Shown: positions 44,822 through 55,682 of the stretch, piece by piece | How the letters are laid out: the number at the start of each line of letters is the position of its first letter | Numbering within the stretch: the first letter of the stretch is position 1 | Source of the DNA: Platanthera guangdongensis | Taxonomy: Eukaryota > Streptophyta > Magnoliopsida > Asparagales > Orchidaceae | Length of the DNA: 64,000 bases | Reading direction: 5' to 3' | NCBI GenBank assembly: GCA_039583875.1 | Contig: CM077165.1 | Span: 76,930,757 to 76,994,756, forward strand | Translations under genes and position numbers: made by a program | The notes under the pieces: generated by a model | What the model was told of the DNA's origin: nothing | The model's database searches: none | What the model saw: the letters and a program-made list of their open reading frames with translations, nothing else

Positions 44822-47280
44822 AAAAATCAAAGCTCCGCTCCGATTTTAAAAATTCCACCCTCTGCCGAAGAAGTTATCACCCTTGTTTTAGAAAAAGAAC
44901 TCACTCCACCCCCGACGTTTAAAAATAATCCAACCCCTACATACCCTTCTGAACTTAATAAACAACGTCAGGATGATCAATACACCCGTTTCTTAGAAAT
45001 GTTTAAACAAATACACATAAATCTGCCCTTTACGAAGCGATATCCCAGATGCCGAAGTACTCTAAGTATCTTAAGGACCTCGTGACCAATAAGAAGAAGT
45101 TAGAGAACCTTTCACATATCATGTTAAATTCCGAGTGCTCGGCGGTCTTGACAAACGGTTTACCAAAGATAATCAGTGACCCGGGTAGTTTTTCTATTCC
45201 GTGTGTCTTTGGTGATCTTTTTATCAAGCACACGTTAGCCGACTTAGGTGCGAGTATTAACCTGATGCCCCTCTCATTGTTTAAGAAGTTAGGAATTGGT
45301 AACCTCAACCTCACACGCATGACTATCCAGCTAGCCGATAGATTTGTCAAGTACCCGTTAGGAATCGTTTAGGATGTCCTAGTTAAAGTTGACAAGTTCA
45401 TCTTCCCATTGGACTTTGTCATATTGGACATCGAAGAAGACGTCGAGGTTCCCCTGATCCTTAGCCGACCATTCCTTGACACCTCCCGAGCCATCATTGA
45501 TGTAAGAAATGGTAAGCTCTTCCTTCGCGTAGGTGATGACGAAGTAACTTTCTCTATCACCCACTCGATGAAGAACACCCTAGCAAATGATGACTCTTGT
45601 TTTTTCATAGATGCCCAAAGTGAAGAATCCTCCTGCCGCCTCTCTGATTTTGAAAAAGAATTTTCTGATTTTTGTTCCTCCTCCACTCCTCCAACTGAAT
45701 CGTTGCACCTAAGTGAAGAATCCTCCTATCACCTCTCTGAATTTGAAAAAGAATTTTCTGATTTTTGTTCCTTTTCTACTCTTCCAACTGCATCGCTGCA
45801 AGAAGCAGCCATGGCCGCTAGCCCCACCCCTTTTAATTTTACACATGAAAAGTCTACAAGGACATAGTTTTTTGAAAAAGATCCCCTACCCTGGAATTGA
45901 AAGAACTACCCGAGCATCTTAGATACGCTTTCTTAGAAAAGGACTCCAAGCTGCTCGTCATAGTTTTGGCGTACCTCACGGATGTGCAAAATGATAAACT
46001 CCTTTTAGTTTTACGTAAGCATATCCGAGCTATTGCTTGGCAGATATCAGATATCAAGGGCATAAGCCCATCTTTCTGTACTCACAAAATCTTAATGGAA
46101 GATAATTCACGTAACTCTATACAACCTCAGCGCCGTATAAACACCAACATGAAAGAAGTAGTTAAGGGAGAGGTTATGAAATTATTAGACACAGGAATTA
46201 TCTATCCTATACCTGATAGTAAGTGGGTTAGCCCAGTCTAGGTAGTACCAAAGAAGGGAGGGATAACGGTAGTTAGTAATGAGAATAATGAATTAATCCC
46301 GACATGGATGGTGACCGGGTGGCGAATGTGTGTAGATTATCATAAGTTAAATGATGCCACCTGCAAGGATCATTTTCCCTTACCATTCATTGATCAAATT
46401 TTGGAACGATTATCCAGCCATAGCTTTTATTGTTTTCTCGACGGCCTCTCGGGGGTATTTTCAAATCCCCATCTCTCCCGAGGACCAAGAGAAAACTACG
46501 TTTACTTGTCCATTCGACACCTTCACCTACCAAAGAATGTTGTTTGGATTGTGCAATGCGCTAGCTACATTCCAGAGATGTATGCTCGCTGTCTTTGACA
46601 AGTACATAGAAAACATTATGGAGGTATTCATGGATGATTTCTCCATTTTCGGTGGCACATTTGATATTTTTTTTGAAAACCTAGAAAAAGTCTTAGAAAG
46701 ATGCGAAGAAACTAACCTTGCCCTAAATTGGGAGAAATGTCATTTTATGGTGAGGGAAATCTTAGTTTTGGGTCATAAAATTTCTGCAAGAGGTATTGAA
46801 GTAGACGTTGCTAAGATAGAAGTTATCGAGAAAATTCCGCCGCCTACGAACATCAAATCTATAAGAAGTTTCCTAGGGCATGCTTGTTTTTATCGTCGTT
46901 TCATAAAGGACTTCTCCAAGATCACCAAACCTCTTACCCATCTCTTAGAAAAAGATGCCCCATTCATTTTTGATGACCTTTGCCTAGCTGCTTTTAATTT
47001 AATAAAAGAAAAATTAATTAATGCCCCGATTATGATAGCTCCGGTGTGGGACCTTCCCTTTGAGATAATGTGCGATGCGAGTAGTTTTGCGGTGGGAGCC
47101 GTATTAGGTCAACGCATATCTGAAAACTTCCACCCCATCTATTATGCAAGTAAGACGCTCACATCTGCACAAGAAAATTACACCACAACCGAGAAGGAGC
47201 TCCTAGCTGTAGTATTCGCTTTTGATAAATTCTGCCCTTATATTACACTTTCAAAAATTATCATTTTTACGAACCACTAG
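44822..47280 (+). pseudogene. pol: Athila-like protease, RT and RNase H, broken
   Basis: Protease block ADLGASINLMPLS near 45240 (Athila form with DLGA). RT from about 46090 (CTHKILMEDNS) with stop 46240, a frameshift near 46430, and the active site MDDFSIFG near 46632. RNase H begins CDASSFAVGAVLG near 47070; stop TAG at 47278. A 19-codon duplication within 45600-45770 (EESS-HLSEFEKEFSDFCS repeated) is visible between protease and RT. Confidence 0.85.
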
Positions 47281-48716
47281 GCCCTCAAATATCTTCTTGC
47301 CAAAATGGATGCCAAACCGCGCCTCATTCACTGGGTCTTACTCCTCCAGGAGTTTGACTTATCCGTGATAAGCGAGGAGCCGAGAATTTGGCCGCAGACC
47401 ACATTTCACGCCTACATAATCCTATTATTGAAAATCTAGATGAAAAATCTTTTAATGATTATTTTCCTGATGAGAAGCTGCTTTCAATTAGCACTTCCCC
47501 TTCTCCTTGGTTTGCACACATTGCCAACTACTTAGTTGCTCGTGTTCTCCCAAAAGAGTTCTCCTCTTAACAAAAGAAGAAATTCTTTTCTGAGTTGAGA
47601 ACTATTTTTGGGAGGACCCGCATCTTTTCAGAGTCTGTGCGGACCAAGTGATAAGGAGATGTGTTTCTTATGAAGAAGGATTAGATATTTTAAAACACTT
47701 ACATGAAGCTCCGACTGGTGGGCACTATCAAGCTGCTTGCATCGCTCACAAGGTGCTTTGCACGGGTTTTACTGGCCTAGCCTATTTAAAGACGCGCAAG
47801 CCTTTGTGAGTAGGTGTGATAGTTGCCAACAGTCAGGCAACATTTCCAATAAAAATGAAATGCCACAAAATTATTTCCTTGAGTGCGAAATTTTCGACCT
47901 CCGGGGAATTGATTTTGTTGGTCCTCTTCCTTCTAGCTTCGGAAATAAGTTTATTTTAGTTGCCATTGATTATGTTTCGCGATAGGCTGAAGCTCAAGCT
48001 CTTCCTACGAACGACACCTGAGTCATAGTTAAATTTTTTAAAAAATTATTTTCTTGATTCGGTACGCTGCGCGCCATCGTTAGTGACACGAGTTCTCATT
48101 TCTATAACGCACAGTTTCTAAAATCCTTACTAAATACGGTGTTACGCATAAGCTTTCAACCGCCTACAACCCCCAAAGTAAAGGATAAGTCGAAGTAGTG
48201 AATAGAGAAATAAAAAGAATTTTAGAAAAGACTGTTTCAAATTCTAGGAAAGACTGGTCAACCAAATTAGACGATGCTCTATGAGCCTACCGAACAGCGT
48301 ACAAAACCGCCCTCGGATGTACGTCGTATCGGTTGGTTAATGGAAAATCATGTCATTTACCCGTAGAATTAGAACACCACTCTTTTTGGGCCTTGCGATT
48401 CTTAAACTTCGATCCCCACACTGTCAGCGACCTTAGAAAATTTCAAATCAACAAACTCGACGAGTGGCGCACTTACGCATACGAAAATAACAAACTTTAT
48501 AAAGAGAGTACGAAACTCTTTCACGATAAGCACTTAAGGCACCCAAAAACCATTAAGCCGGGCGACCAGGTTCTTCTTTATAATTCTCGTTTACGTTTAT
48601 TTCCTGGAAAATTAAAATCACGTTGGTCTGGGCTCTTTATTGTTTTAGAAGTTTTTTCTTATGGTACTGTTTTGATTTCCCACCCTGATAAGAGTAATTT
48701 CAAAGTGAATGGTTAA
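47281..48716 (+). pseudogene. pol: Athila-like RNase H end and integrase, heavily broken
   Basis: Pieces in changing frames: [13 protein letters not shown] (47385), zinc domain [10 protein letters not shown] to CDSCQQSGN (47703-47845), catalytic D in GIDFVGP (47908) and IVSDTSSHF (about 48076), then a stop-rich stretch 47983-48330 where the catalytic Glu region is unreadable, and the integrase C-terminal part (48333-48716). Confidence 0.8.
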
Positions 48717-50457
48717 CGTCTTAAACTGTATTTCAGTGATGATGTCAGTCCTAACTGTGTTAACTATATCCTTCATGATCTAACTTTTGATTAGTTTGGA
48801 ACATTGTATTATTAAAACTTTGAACTATTTCTTTGAACTTTGTTTTAGACAATATTCTTGGACAATATTATTTTGTTGCGTCGAGCTCAAACGACGTTTT
48901 AAACAAAAGGCGCTCTTGGGAGGCAACGCAAGTTATCTTTTTCTATTTTCTTTATTTTACAATTTTTGCCCCAGACGGCTCCGACAAGCTGAAGCTTCTG
49001 CGATCGCCTGCTCCAACGCTGCTGAATCCATCACGAAGTCTAAAAAAAACATTTCATGAAGATCCAAAGCGCAAGCATGGGGGAGCGGCATCACTCAACT
49101 TTTGCAGCAAATAAATCCGGGGAAGTACCTGTTTTTCAATCCTGTTTTCAATTCTGTACTTTAATTTTCTCTCTCTCTAACCTCCTTCTCCATTGAGGAC
49201 AATGTCCATTTTAAGCTTGGGGGAGGACTTCCTTCTTCTTTTTGCTTTTTGTGAATATTTTTCATGTATTTTGTGAATATTTTTCAAAAATCCAAAAAAT
49301 GAATATCTTAATATTCCAAAAAAAAATTATTTCCAAAATCCAAAAAAAGAGAATATTTCAAAATTTAAAAAACAATATGCTTTTTGTTTTTTTAATAGTT
49401 TAGATATTTTGGTATTTCAATAGTACCTTTGTTTTTGTTTTGTTTTTCTCAAAATTCCTTATAAACAACTTAGCTAATTATAATTTTTCTAATCCTTCTT
49501 TTTAATTATGTTTCACAAGTAAAATGTTGGTCATGTTGTGTTTCTAATTCACGGTAGCATGTTAAGGTAAAATTTTTTCCTAAAACTCGCATTTCTATTA
49601 TGGTTTTTCGTTCTTTATTTTCTTTACTTTCTCAAAAATTCATCATCCACTATTTTCCTTTTTCATTTTTAGATAATTTTTGTAAGGTCAACATTTGAAT
49701 AGAATAGTAGATGTGAACGATCCAAGTCACCTATTATTTCTATTTTCAAGATAATTTCATCAATCTTCTTTTATTATCTAGGACTTGCTTTTTGAAAATT
49801 TTCAAATCTATGTTTTAAATAAATTTAAAAGCGTGAAAATGATTTAGGCCATTTTTGTTTTCGTTTGAGCTTTCCTGCCAACCTAAAAACTTTCACCACT
49901 AGTTAGCCGCTTTTGAGCCTTTTTTTCAATTTCATTCGATATCTCCTCTTCTTATATCATTTTCACCAAAGCCTCCCTATTTATCTTTGAATTCTACTCC
50001 TAATCATAATCCTAAACCAAACGCTTCAGTCTTATTAAGTCCTTTTGATTCACGCCTTTTTGAATTTTATTTAATAACTAAGAAAAGAAGAAAAATAAAT
50101 TAGTATTAGTTTTGGATGTAAACTTAGATTTTTGTTATTTATTTGATATAATTATAATGCGTTGCTTGGATCTAGTAACAACTCAATGCATTTTTTTTCA
50201 TTTTCGCTGCTTTGTTTAAATCTATTTAAAGAATTTCGTCAAAATTTTGGATGATTTATTTTCATTAAGTAAAGTTTATAAAAGTTAAACCATACCTAAA
50301 AAATTGTTTTAGATTCGTGTTTCAACTTTTCCCTACTTAGAACTTTGCAAAGTACTTGGTTAGGAATAATTAGAACTTTTTGATTAGTCCTATTTTATGG
50401 TTATCTAGTTTTTATATTTTTGCTTGTGGACAAACAAAGCTTAAGCTTGGGGGAATT
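48717..50457 (+). other. AT-rich 3' region of the Athila-like element, no gene
   Basis: About 1.7 kb where intact Athila elements may carry an env-like gene; I find no supported ORF. It contains TTAAGCTTGGGGGAGG at about 49213 and the real polypurine tract TTAAGCTTGGGGGAA at 50441-50455 just before the 3' LTR. Confidence 0.7.
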
Positions 50458-52195
50458 TGATATTTTGTTTTGTATTTAAGCTATTAGAGTTTTGTTTAGG
50501 TCTTTATTATGCAAATCTTGTCTTATTAGCTTATATGTCCCCTCCTCTTGTATTTATTTATGCCACTAATAGTTTTTGTGCTCTTTTGCAGGTTTTCTCA
50601 ATTTTCACCCAAAATGACCTAACACGGCCACCAACACGGCCGTATCATGGGGCGTGCCACCTGTTCCCAAAGAATCAACCACCAGAGGAAAGTCCAGAGT
50701 TTATCCCGACCAGGACATGTCCTCCAACATGGCCGTGTCACTGGCCTTGTCAAGCTGGCCGTGTCAACATGAGTCGTGTCACCAGGAGTCGATGACTTTC
50801 CAGCGAAGGACACGACCACCAACATGGCCGTGTCGCCAGGCAGGTCGCTACCTCCTCAGCGCATGCAACCCTCCATTATTGTGCGCCCTGTCGAAGCCCA
50901 TCAACCACAGAGGATACGACCACCAACACGGTCGTGTCGTTGGCCATGTCAGCATGGGCGTGCCCGCCGATTCGACGTTGCAATGATCATTTCCCGCCAG
51001 AACTAGTGCACGAAGTCAACTAGCACGGGACACAGCCACCAACACAGCCGTGTCGCCTCCTCTAGAATATCTATAAATTCAGACGCCCCTTGAGTCCATA
51101 TAGTTTTTTGCTGAGTGGGGGAGGTGCTGCCCTTTTATTTTCTGAAGGTTTTTATGCTTTCTCTCTATCTCTCTTTCCAATTTTAGTTTTTCCTAATTCT
51201 AGTTTAGTTTAAGCTTTTGTAGTAGCCTTCGTAATTGCTTTAGTTGCTAATGGTAGGGCTAGAATAGGATTTCAATTTTCATTGCACTTGTAATTTTCAT
51301 TTCCATGTTGTAAGCTCTCTTTTAGATTAATATAAAAAGTGTTGTTTGCTCTCTTTCTTACCTTGTGTTCTTTAAGCTTTACTACTCATTCCCCCCTCCT
51401 CCACTTCACCATGATTAACTAATCCTCCTTGTACTCAATCTTGATGATCCGAGGTTTGAGTGATTAAGTTATGATGCTTTGAGTTTACCTTTTCTTTTTA
51501 GGGTTTAGCCTTGAATTACTCTTGATTTATCATGGGTTGGTGATATATCATCGATATATATTCTCCACCTTTTCTTTCATTCTTGTCTAGCAGAGAGGCC
51601 GATAGATTGAAGTGAGCACTCAAGAGTAAAGGGAGTTGTACGCACCCCTCGAGAGAGACAGACTTCCAAATCTCCCGGATTGGAGTAAAATCCAATAGTG
51701 GGGTTCAACGAGTAAAGCGAGCTTTAGGCCTCTGATTTAGACGAGAGTAGGTCATACCTTCCTAAACTCAGTTGGGCATGACTTCGAGAGAAGCGTGTTA
51801 AAGCTTTAGTAACCTCCACGTCAAGGACCTTTACCATATTAAGTTTAGGTTTATTTACCTTGTTTTTAATCGACTCTTGCCGAGGTGATTCTTGATCGAG
51901 TGCATTTCTATTTCATCGTTTCAACCCTTCAGTGTAATCGTTTCTTTTATGCTCTCTTTATTTTTAGTGCAATCAGCTCTCTTTTTAATTCCTTTCCTTA
52001 ATTACGTTTAATTTTCCCCCTTAACCTAAGTTTTCTTTCGATAAAATAATACCCTTCGTGTGAGTAAGCTTACTCAACAGTTCCCGGATTTAAATACGAT
52101 AATTGTGTCCCATTACTACAGTTCGATAGGTATACTTGCCTAGTAGGATTGCTAGTTCGGCTGCTCTCTTTTCTTAAGCGTTGGTCAGGCCATCA
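50458..52195 (+). repeat. 3' LTR of the Athila-like element
   Basis: 1,738 bp, starts TGATATTTTGTTTTG and ends CATCA. Palindrome array 50626-51055, TATA at 51072. Clearly more diverged from its partner than the SIRE-like or E pairs, with several indels. Confidence 0.9.
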
Positions 52196-53286
52196 ACAAC
52201 CAATTTAGCTCCTAGTTTATATCTTCTAGTCCTGCTCCTAGTTTTTATCTCCCGTCCTGTTTCTTGGCGCTGATTCCTGAACATTTAATGCCAGATATTC
52301 TCGGTATGTTACCGTTAGAACACGCATTGACTATGGACGATTACGTGCTGTTTTCATGGGATAGTTAGGAAAGTCATTGATTGCTGATTCTTTCCAAGGC
52401 CGACTATAATTACTGCTTGACATTCAAAAGTTTGAATATTCCTCAGTCAGAGATACACAGACACACAGAAAGAGAACAGTATGAAGCAGTGATAGAGTTC
52501 AAGAATTACAGTACAGAAAATACTCTGAAGTTGCAGAAGAACAAACATTTTCGAAAATCTAAAGTTCTTGACTACAATCAGCCTTGACCAGAGAACTCTC
52601 TCAAGAAGAAGAAGAACAACTAAATTCAATCAAGAGTCTTCTTCTCTCTATTCACAGGATAACCTCAAAGGACAACAATCAATCAATCTGTCAAAGAAGT
52701 TCCTGAAGCAATTCTGGTCCATGCATTCTAGGTCATTGAAGGTCTATCACCTTGAAGCAGTGCTCCAGCATTCCTGACCAATTCAAGACCTCAGGGGGAG
52801 CAAGAGCTGCTACAATCAATCCACAAGTCTTCTCTCTAACTTTTGACAGAGAAGACACTATCACCCTCTCTCCAATTCCTGTACAGGGTTTTAAATCACT
52901 TTCAAATTTATTCCGGTTGCAAGTCTCCATCCAAAAGACTTGAGAGTTTGGTTTTTGGGGACCTGATCAAAACCCATTGGTGCTCAGGACACCTGATCAA
53001 CTCATCCTGCAGTGGATTCCTGCCTAGGGTGGTAGAAGAGTGGATGTACCCAGATTGGTTGGGGAACCACTATAGCTCCTTGTGTCATCTGGTTGCTTAT
53101 TTTCTTTTTTTTTCTGGCCGTGGTCTGTGATTGCTCTGTGTTTAGTTAGTTGCTGTGTTTGCTTTATCTTATTTGTTTCCCTGTTCACTTAGGAATACAA
53201 CAAGAGTTGTAAAAGGTTTCTAGCAAGCACCATACTCTATTCACCCCCCCCCCTCTAGTGTATATCAGATCTAACCTGCACTTTCA

Positions 53287-53529
53287 GAATTGAAGATACT
53301 CTGCTATCTTTCCATACCAAGCTCTAGGAGCATGCTTCAACCCGTAGAGAGCCTTACTGAGTTTGCAGACATAGTCCGGATATACTTCAGAAACAAAACC
53401 AAGTGGTTGATCCATGAATATGTCCTTATCAATTTCTCCATAAAGAAAAATGTTCTTCACATCAAGCTGTCACATTCTCCATCTCTTGCAAGCAGCCAAG
53501 GCGATCACCACCCGAACCAAAGTCATCTT
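53287..53529 (-). pseudogene. Copia D RT, fragment
   Basis: Continues from 61781. It reads the usual QLDVKN-FL stretch and LSKALYGLKHAPRAWYGKI, with one stop (TGA) before QLDVK. Ends where copia C's LTR begins; the YVDD region lies beyond C, outside the window. Confidence 0.85.
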
Positions 53530-53755
53530 TGCAATGTTGGAGTTACCATGGTGATCTGGAAGTGATCAAACATGTAATCTCACTGCCAACGCGATATGAG
53601 CCTGCAGGGTCGCACATAAGAGATGTGGAGAAGTTGGATGATTGACTGTGTTGGTAAAGGTTACCAATCACCGACCTGAATGGGGTTATGGGCAAAGTGT
53701 TGCCTTAAAGGATCATCGGGTTGGGCAAATGTTGCCTTGAAGGACTGGTAAGAAT

Positions 53756-54100
53756 AGTCGACCTAGGGTCGACGAGAATCGACGAGAATCGTCGAGAATT
53801 AGTTCTCTGATTCTCGCCGATCGACGAGAATCGTCGAGAATTAGTTCTCTGATTCTCGCCGATCGACGAGAATCGTCGAGAGTTAGTTCTCTAATTCTTA
53901 CCGATCGACGTGTATCGTCGACCCACGATCGGCATGAATCGTCGACCCACGTTCGGCGTGAATCGTCGAGTATTGTACTCTGATTATCGCCGATCCGGGT
54001 GATTCTCGACGATTGTGTTTCTCGCCGATTCTGATTCTCGCCGATCCTAACTGATTCTCGCCGATTGATTCTCACCGAATCCGCTTGGTGATTCTCGCCG
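53756..54100. repeat. TCGACGA/TCGTCGA palindrome array in U3 of copia E
   Basis: Three near-identical 48-bp units (GATTCTCGCCGATCGACGAG to TTAGTTCTCT) followed by shorter ATTCTCGCCGAT units. It stops 65 bp before the TATA box. The copy in the 3' LTR is 60831-61170. Confidence 0.92.
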
Positions 54101-54166
54101 ATTCTGGAACCCTAGTTTTGGGTGGTCTGCGGATAACGATATTCCTAAATCTATTTATGCCTTTGG

Positions 54167-54174
54167 TATAAATA
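54167..54174 (+). promoter_or_regulatory. TATA box of copia E
   Basis: TATAAATA, repeated in the 3' LTR at 61242-61249; the most standard promoter in the window. Confidence 0.75.
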
Positions 54175-54701
54175 CACACTTAGGGTTTTCGGGATCGAGG
54201 CTCTGACCGAAGATCTTCTTACTGATCAAAACGAAATCGACAGAAGTGTTCCGCCGTTCTGTTCGCCGATCCTGAATCCCGCCGCCGACGGAAGTGTTTT
54301 GCCGCCGCCGTGATCGCTCCGTTGACCTCCTCCTCTCCGGCAATCGTCGCTGGTGTTGCTCTTCCTGGCGCGGATCTAGCAGTCCGTGGAAAAGCTAGGT
54401 GCGGTCTTTCTCCTTCCCGATTCACCGTGCGACGGAAAGATCGGCGTTCTCCCGGTCGTGTGGATTTCTGCAGAGACGTGGATATTATTCCACGTAGAAC
54501 TCGCCACTAGCAAGAAGACGAAGTTTGGAGCATCTCCGTTGAGTTGTGACTCAACGCCACTGAGGTAATTTTTGCCTAGTTGTTTGTTAACTTCTTGATT
54601 CAATTATCATGGCCCGATCCCATTTCTTTTGGGTTTTCTTGATGTTTTTATTTCCGCTGCGTGCACAAGCGTTGTGCCATTCTCATAGAGAAACCCAACA
54701 G

Positions 54702-54713
54702 TGGTATCAGAGG
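54702..54713 (+). other. Primer-binding site of copia E, initiator tRNA-Met
   Basis: TGGTATCAGAGG one base after the LTR end. Confidence 0.9.
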
Positions 54714-55682
54714 CAGGTTGCGGCCATGATTGTTGTATTGGAAGTTTTGTTATTCCAGTGCGTGTAAACCTAGGGATTTAGAAGTGTTCTAAATGTCTAG
54801 ATTTAGTCTTGGTACCCCGCCAAGAACTTCTGGAATTTCGTGGGAATTTCTAATCGTTAGAAATTGTAGTCTCCTTAGCAGTAACCATCCCTCGAGTTTG
54901 TTTTGGATTTTGAATCCAACATAGAGAGATGAGCTTGTCTACTGCTTTAAGTTGAGTTGTCTTTGCCTTTGTCCAATGCACGTAAATCTGAGGATTTGGA
55001 AGTTTCCGGATGTTCAGATTTAGCCCTTCCTTCTATCAATTGTTGATGGTGTCAGGTTGTGCACATGAGGGATGCATGTGGTTTTAGAAAAATTGCTTTT
55101 CTTTGGATGTGCACATTGATCAAATGTTGATCATGGTTGACTGTTAACCTATAATCAAAATCCCTTCATCAAATATTAAGTGTTCGGATGCCTTCCGATG
55201 GATGACACTCTTCCTGCCTCGATCGATGAAGTGTGGGCTTGCCAAAGCAAGGTGCATTAATCTATCTTGGTAAGGGTGCGAGTGGATAATTGTGATATCC
55301 CACTGTCGACATCGGGTCCAGCTTAACTAGGTGACCTCAAAGGTTGAGTGCCTTGAGGCATAGGGTTGGCATGCACCATATGATGGATGCGAGTAAGGAG
55401 TTATTCACCAACCATATAAGAATTGCATGAGGATGCAATTGGCAAGCGTTGCCTACCTAAATAACCGCATCGTGAGAGGAAAGCCAAAGCTGACTCATTG
55501 TGTTGGTGAAATACGGATCTTGTCCACTAAGATAGTAGCTCGCATGAACTCTCTGAATTGTTAGTGAGGGCTATCATTTCGAATAAAATAGTGGGAGTGT
55601 TTTAATTGAAGTCCAAATTAAAATAAATTGTATTTGAAATTTTGGTACTGATTTTATTCTGCATAAATTCTTGTAGAATTCC
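54714..55682 (+). other. Untranslated leader of copia E
   Basis: Nearly 1 kb between primer site and polyprotein start, without a supported ORF. A direct repeat with variation is visible: GTGCGTGTAAACCTAGGGAT and ATGCACGTAAATCTGAGGAT with similar following sequence (about 54760-55030). Several ATGs precede the polyprotein start, so translation must bypass them or the leader is spliced. Confidence 0.6.

Larger units (their letters stand above)
41266..52195 (+). mobile_element. Athila-like Ty3-gypsy element, complete but decayed
   Basis: LTRs 41266-43025 and 50458-52195 share the TTTGTTTTGTATTTAAGC start and CATCA end. The primer site matches tRNA-Asp. Target copies are GCAAC (41261-41265) and ACAAC (52196-52200), one mismatch. 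Gag, protease, RT, RNase H and integrase are all recognisable, all broken. It lies in copia C's 3' LTR. Confidence 0.92.
14812..53286 (+). mobile_element. Copia element C, split by gypsy B and an Athila-like element
   Basis: Gag C-terminus, protease, integrase and RT run to 17117; RT and RNase H continue at 40157-41268; the 3' LTR starts at 41256 and continues at 52201. Removing element B and one ATATG copy restores the codons [12 protein letters not shown]. The 5' LTR and most of gag are left of LTR fragment G. Its right edge, 53286, lies inside the RT of copia D, with GAATT (53287-53291) as expected target copy. Confidence 0.75.
41256..53286 (+). repeat. 3' LTR of copia C, interrupted by the Athila-like element
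   Basis: Starts TGTCAGCAAC right after the polypurine tract (41256-41265), is split by the Athila-like element, and resumes at 52201 with CAATTTAGCTCC. It ends CACCCCCCCCC, CTCTAG, then ACTTTCA at 53286, about 1,096 bp in total. The C-run and CTTTCA end resemble the SIRE-like LTR end. No gene in it. The right edge is good (copia D coding starts); the link of the two parts is inferred. Confidence 0.55.
53535..54700 (+). repeat. 5' LTR of copia E
   Basis: Starts TGTTGGAGTTACC, ends AAACCCAACA. U3 has a TCGACGAGAATCGTCGAGAA repeat array (53756-54100), then TATAAATA at 54167-54174. After the TATA box is a GC-rich leader (Gly/Ala/Arg-coding by chance). Confidence 0.97.

Noticed and set aside
48787..49114. 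Env gene of the Athila-like element
   Set aside because: Only short low-complexity frames; no signal peptide or conserved block.
53290..53565. Plus-strand ORF of 91 codons across the copia D/E junction
   Set aside because: The minus strand encodes recognisable RT here; the plus frame is a shadow that runs into copia E's LTR.
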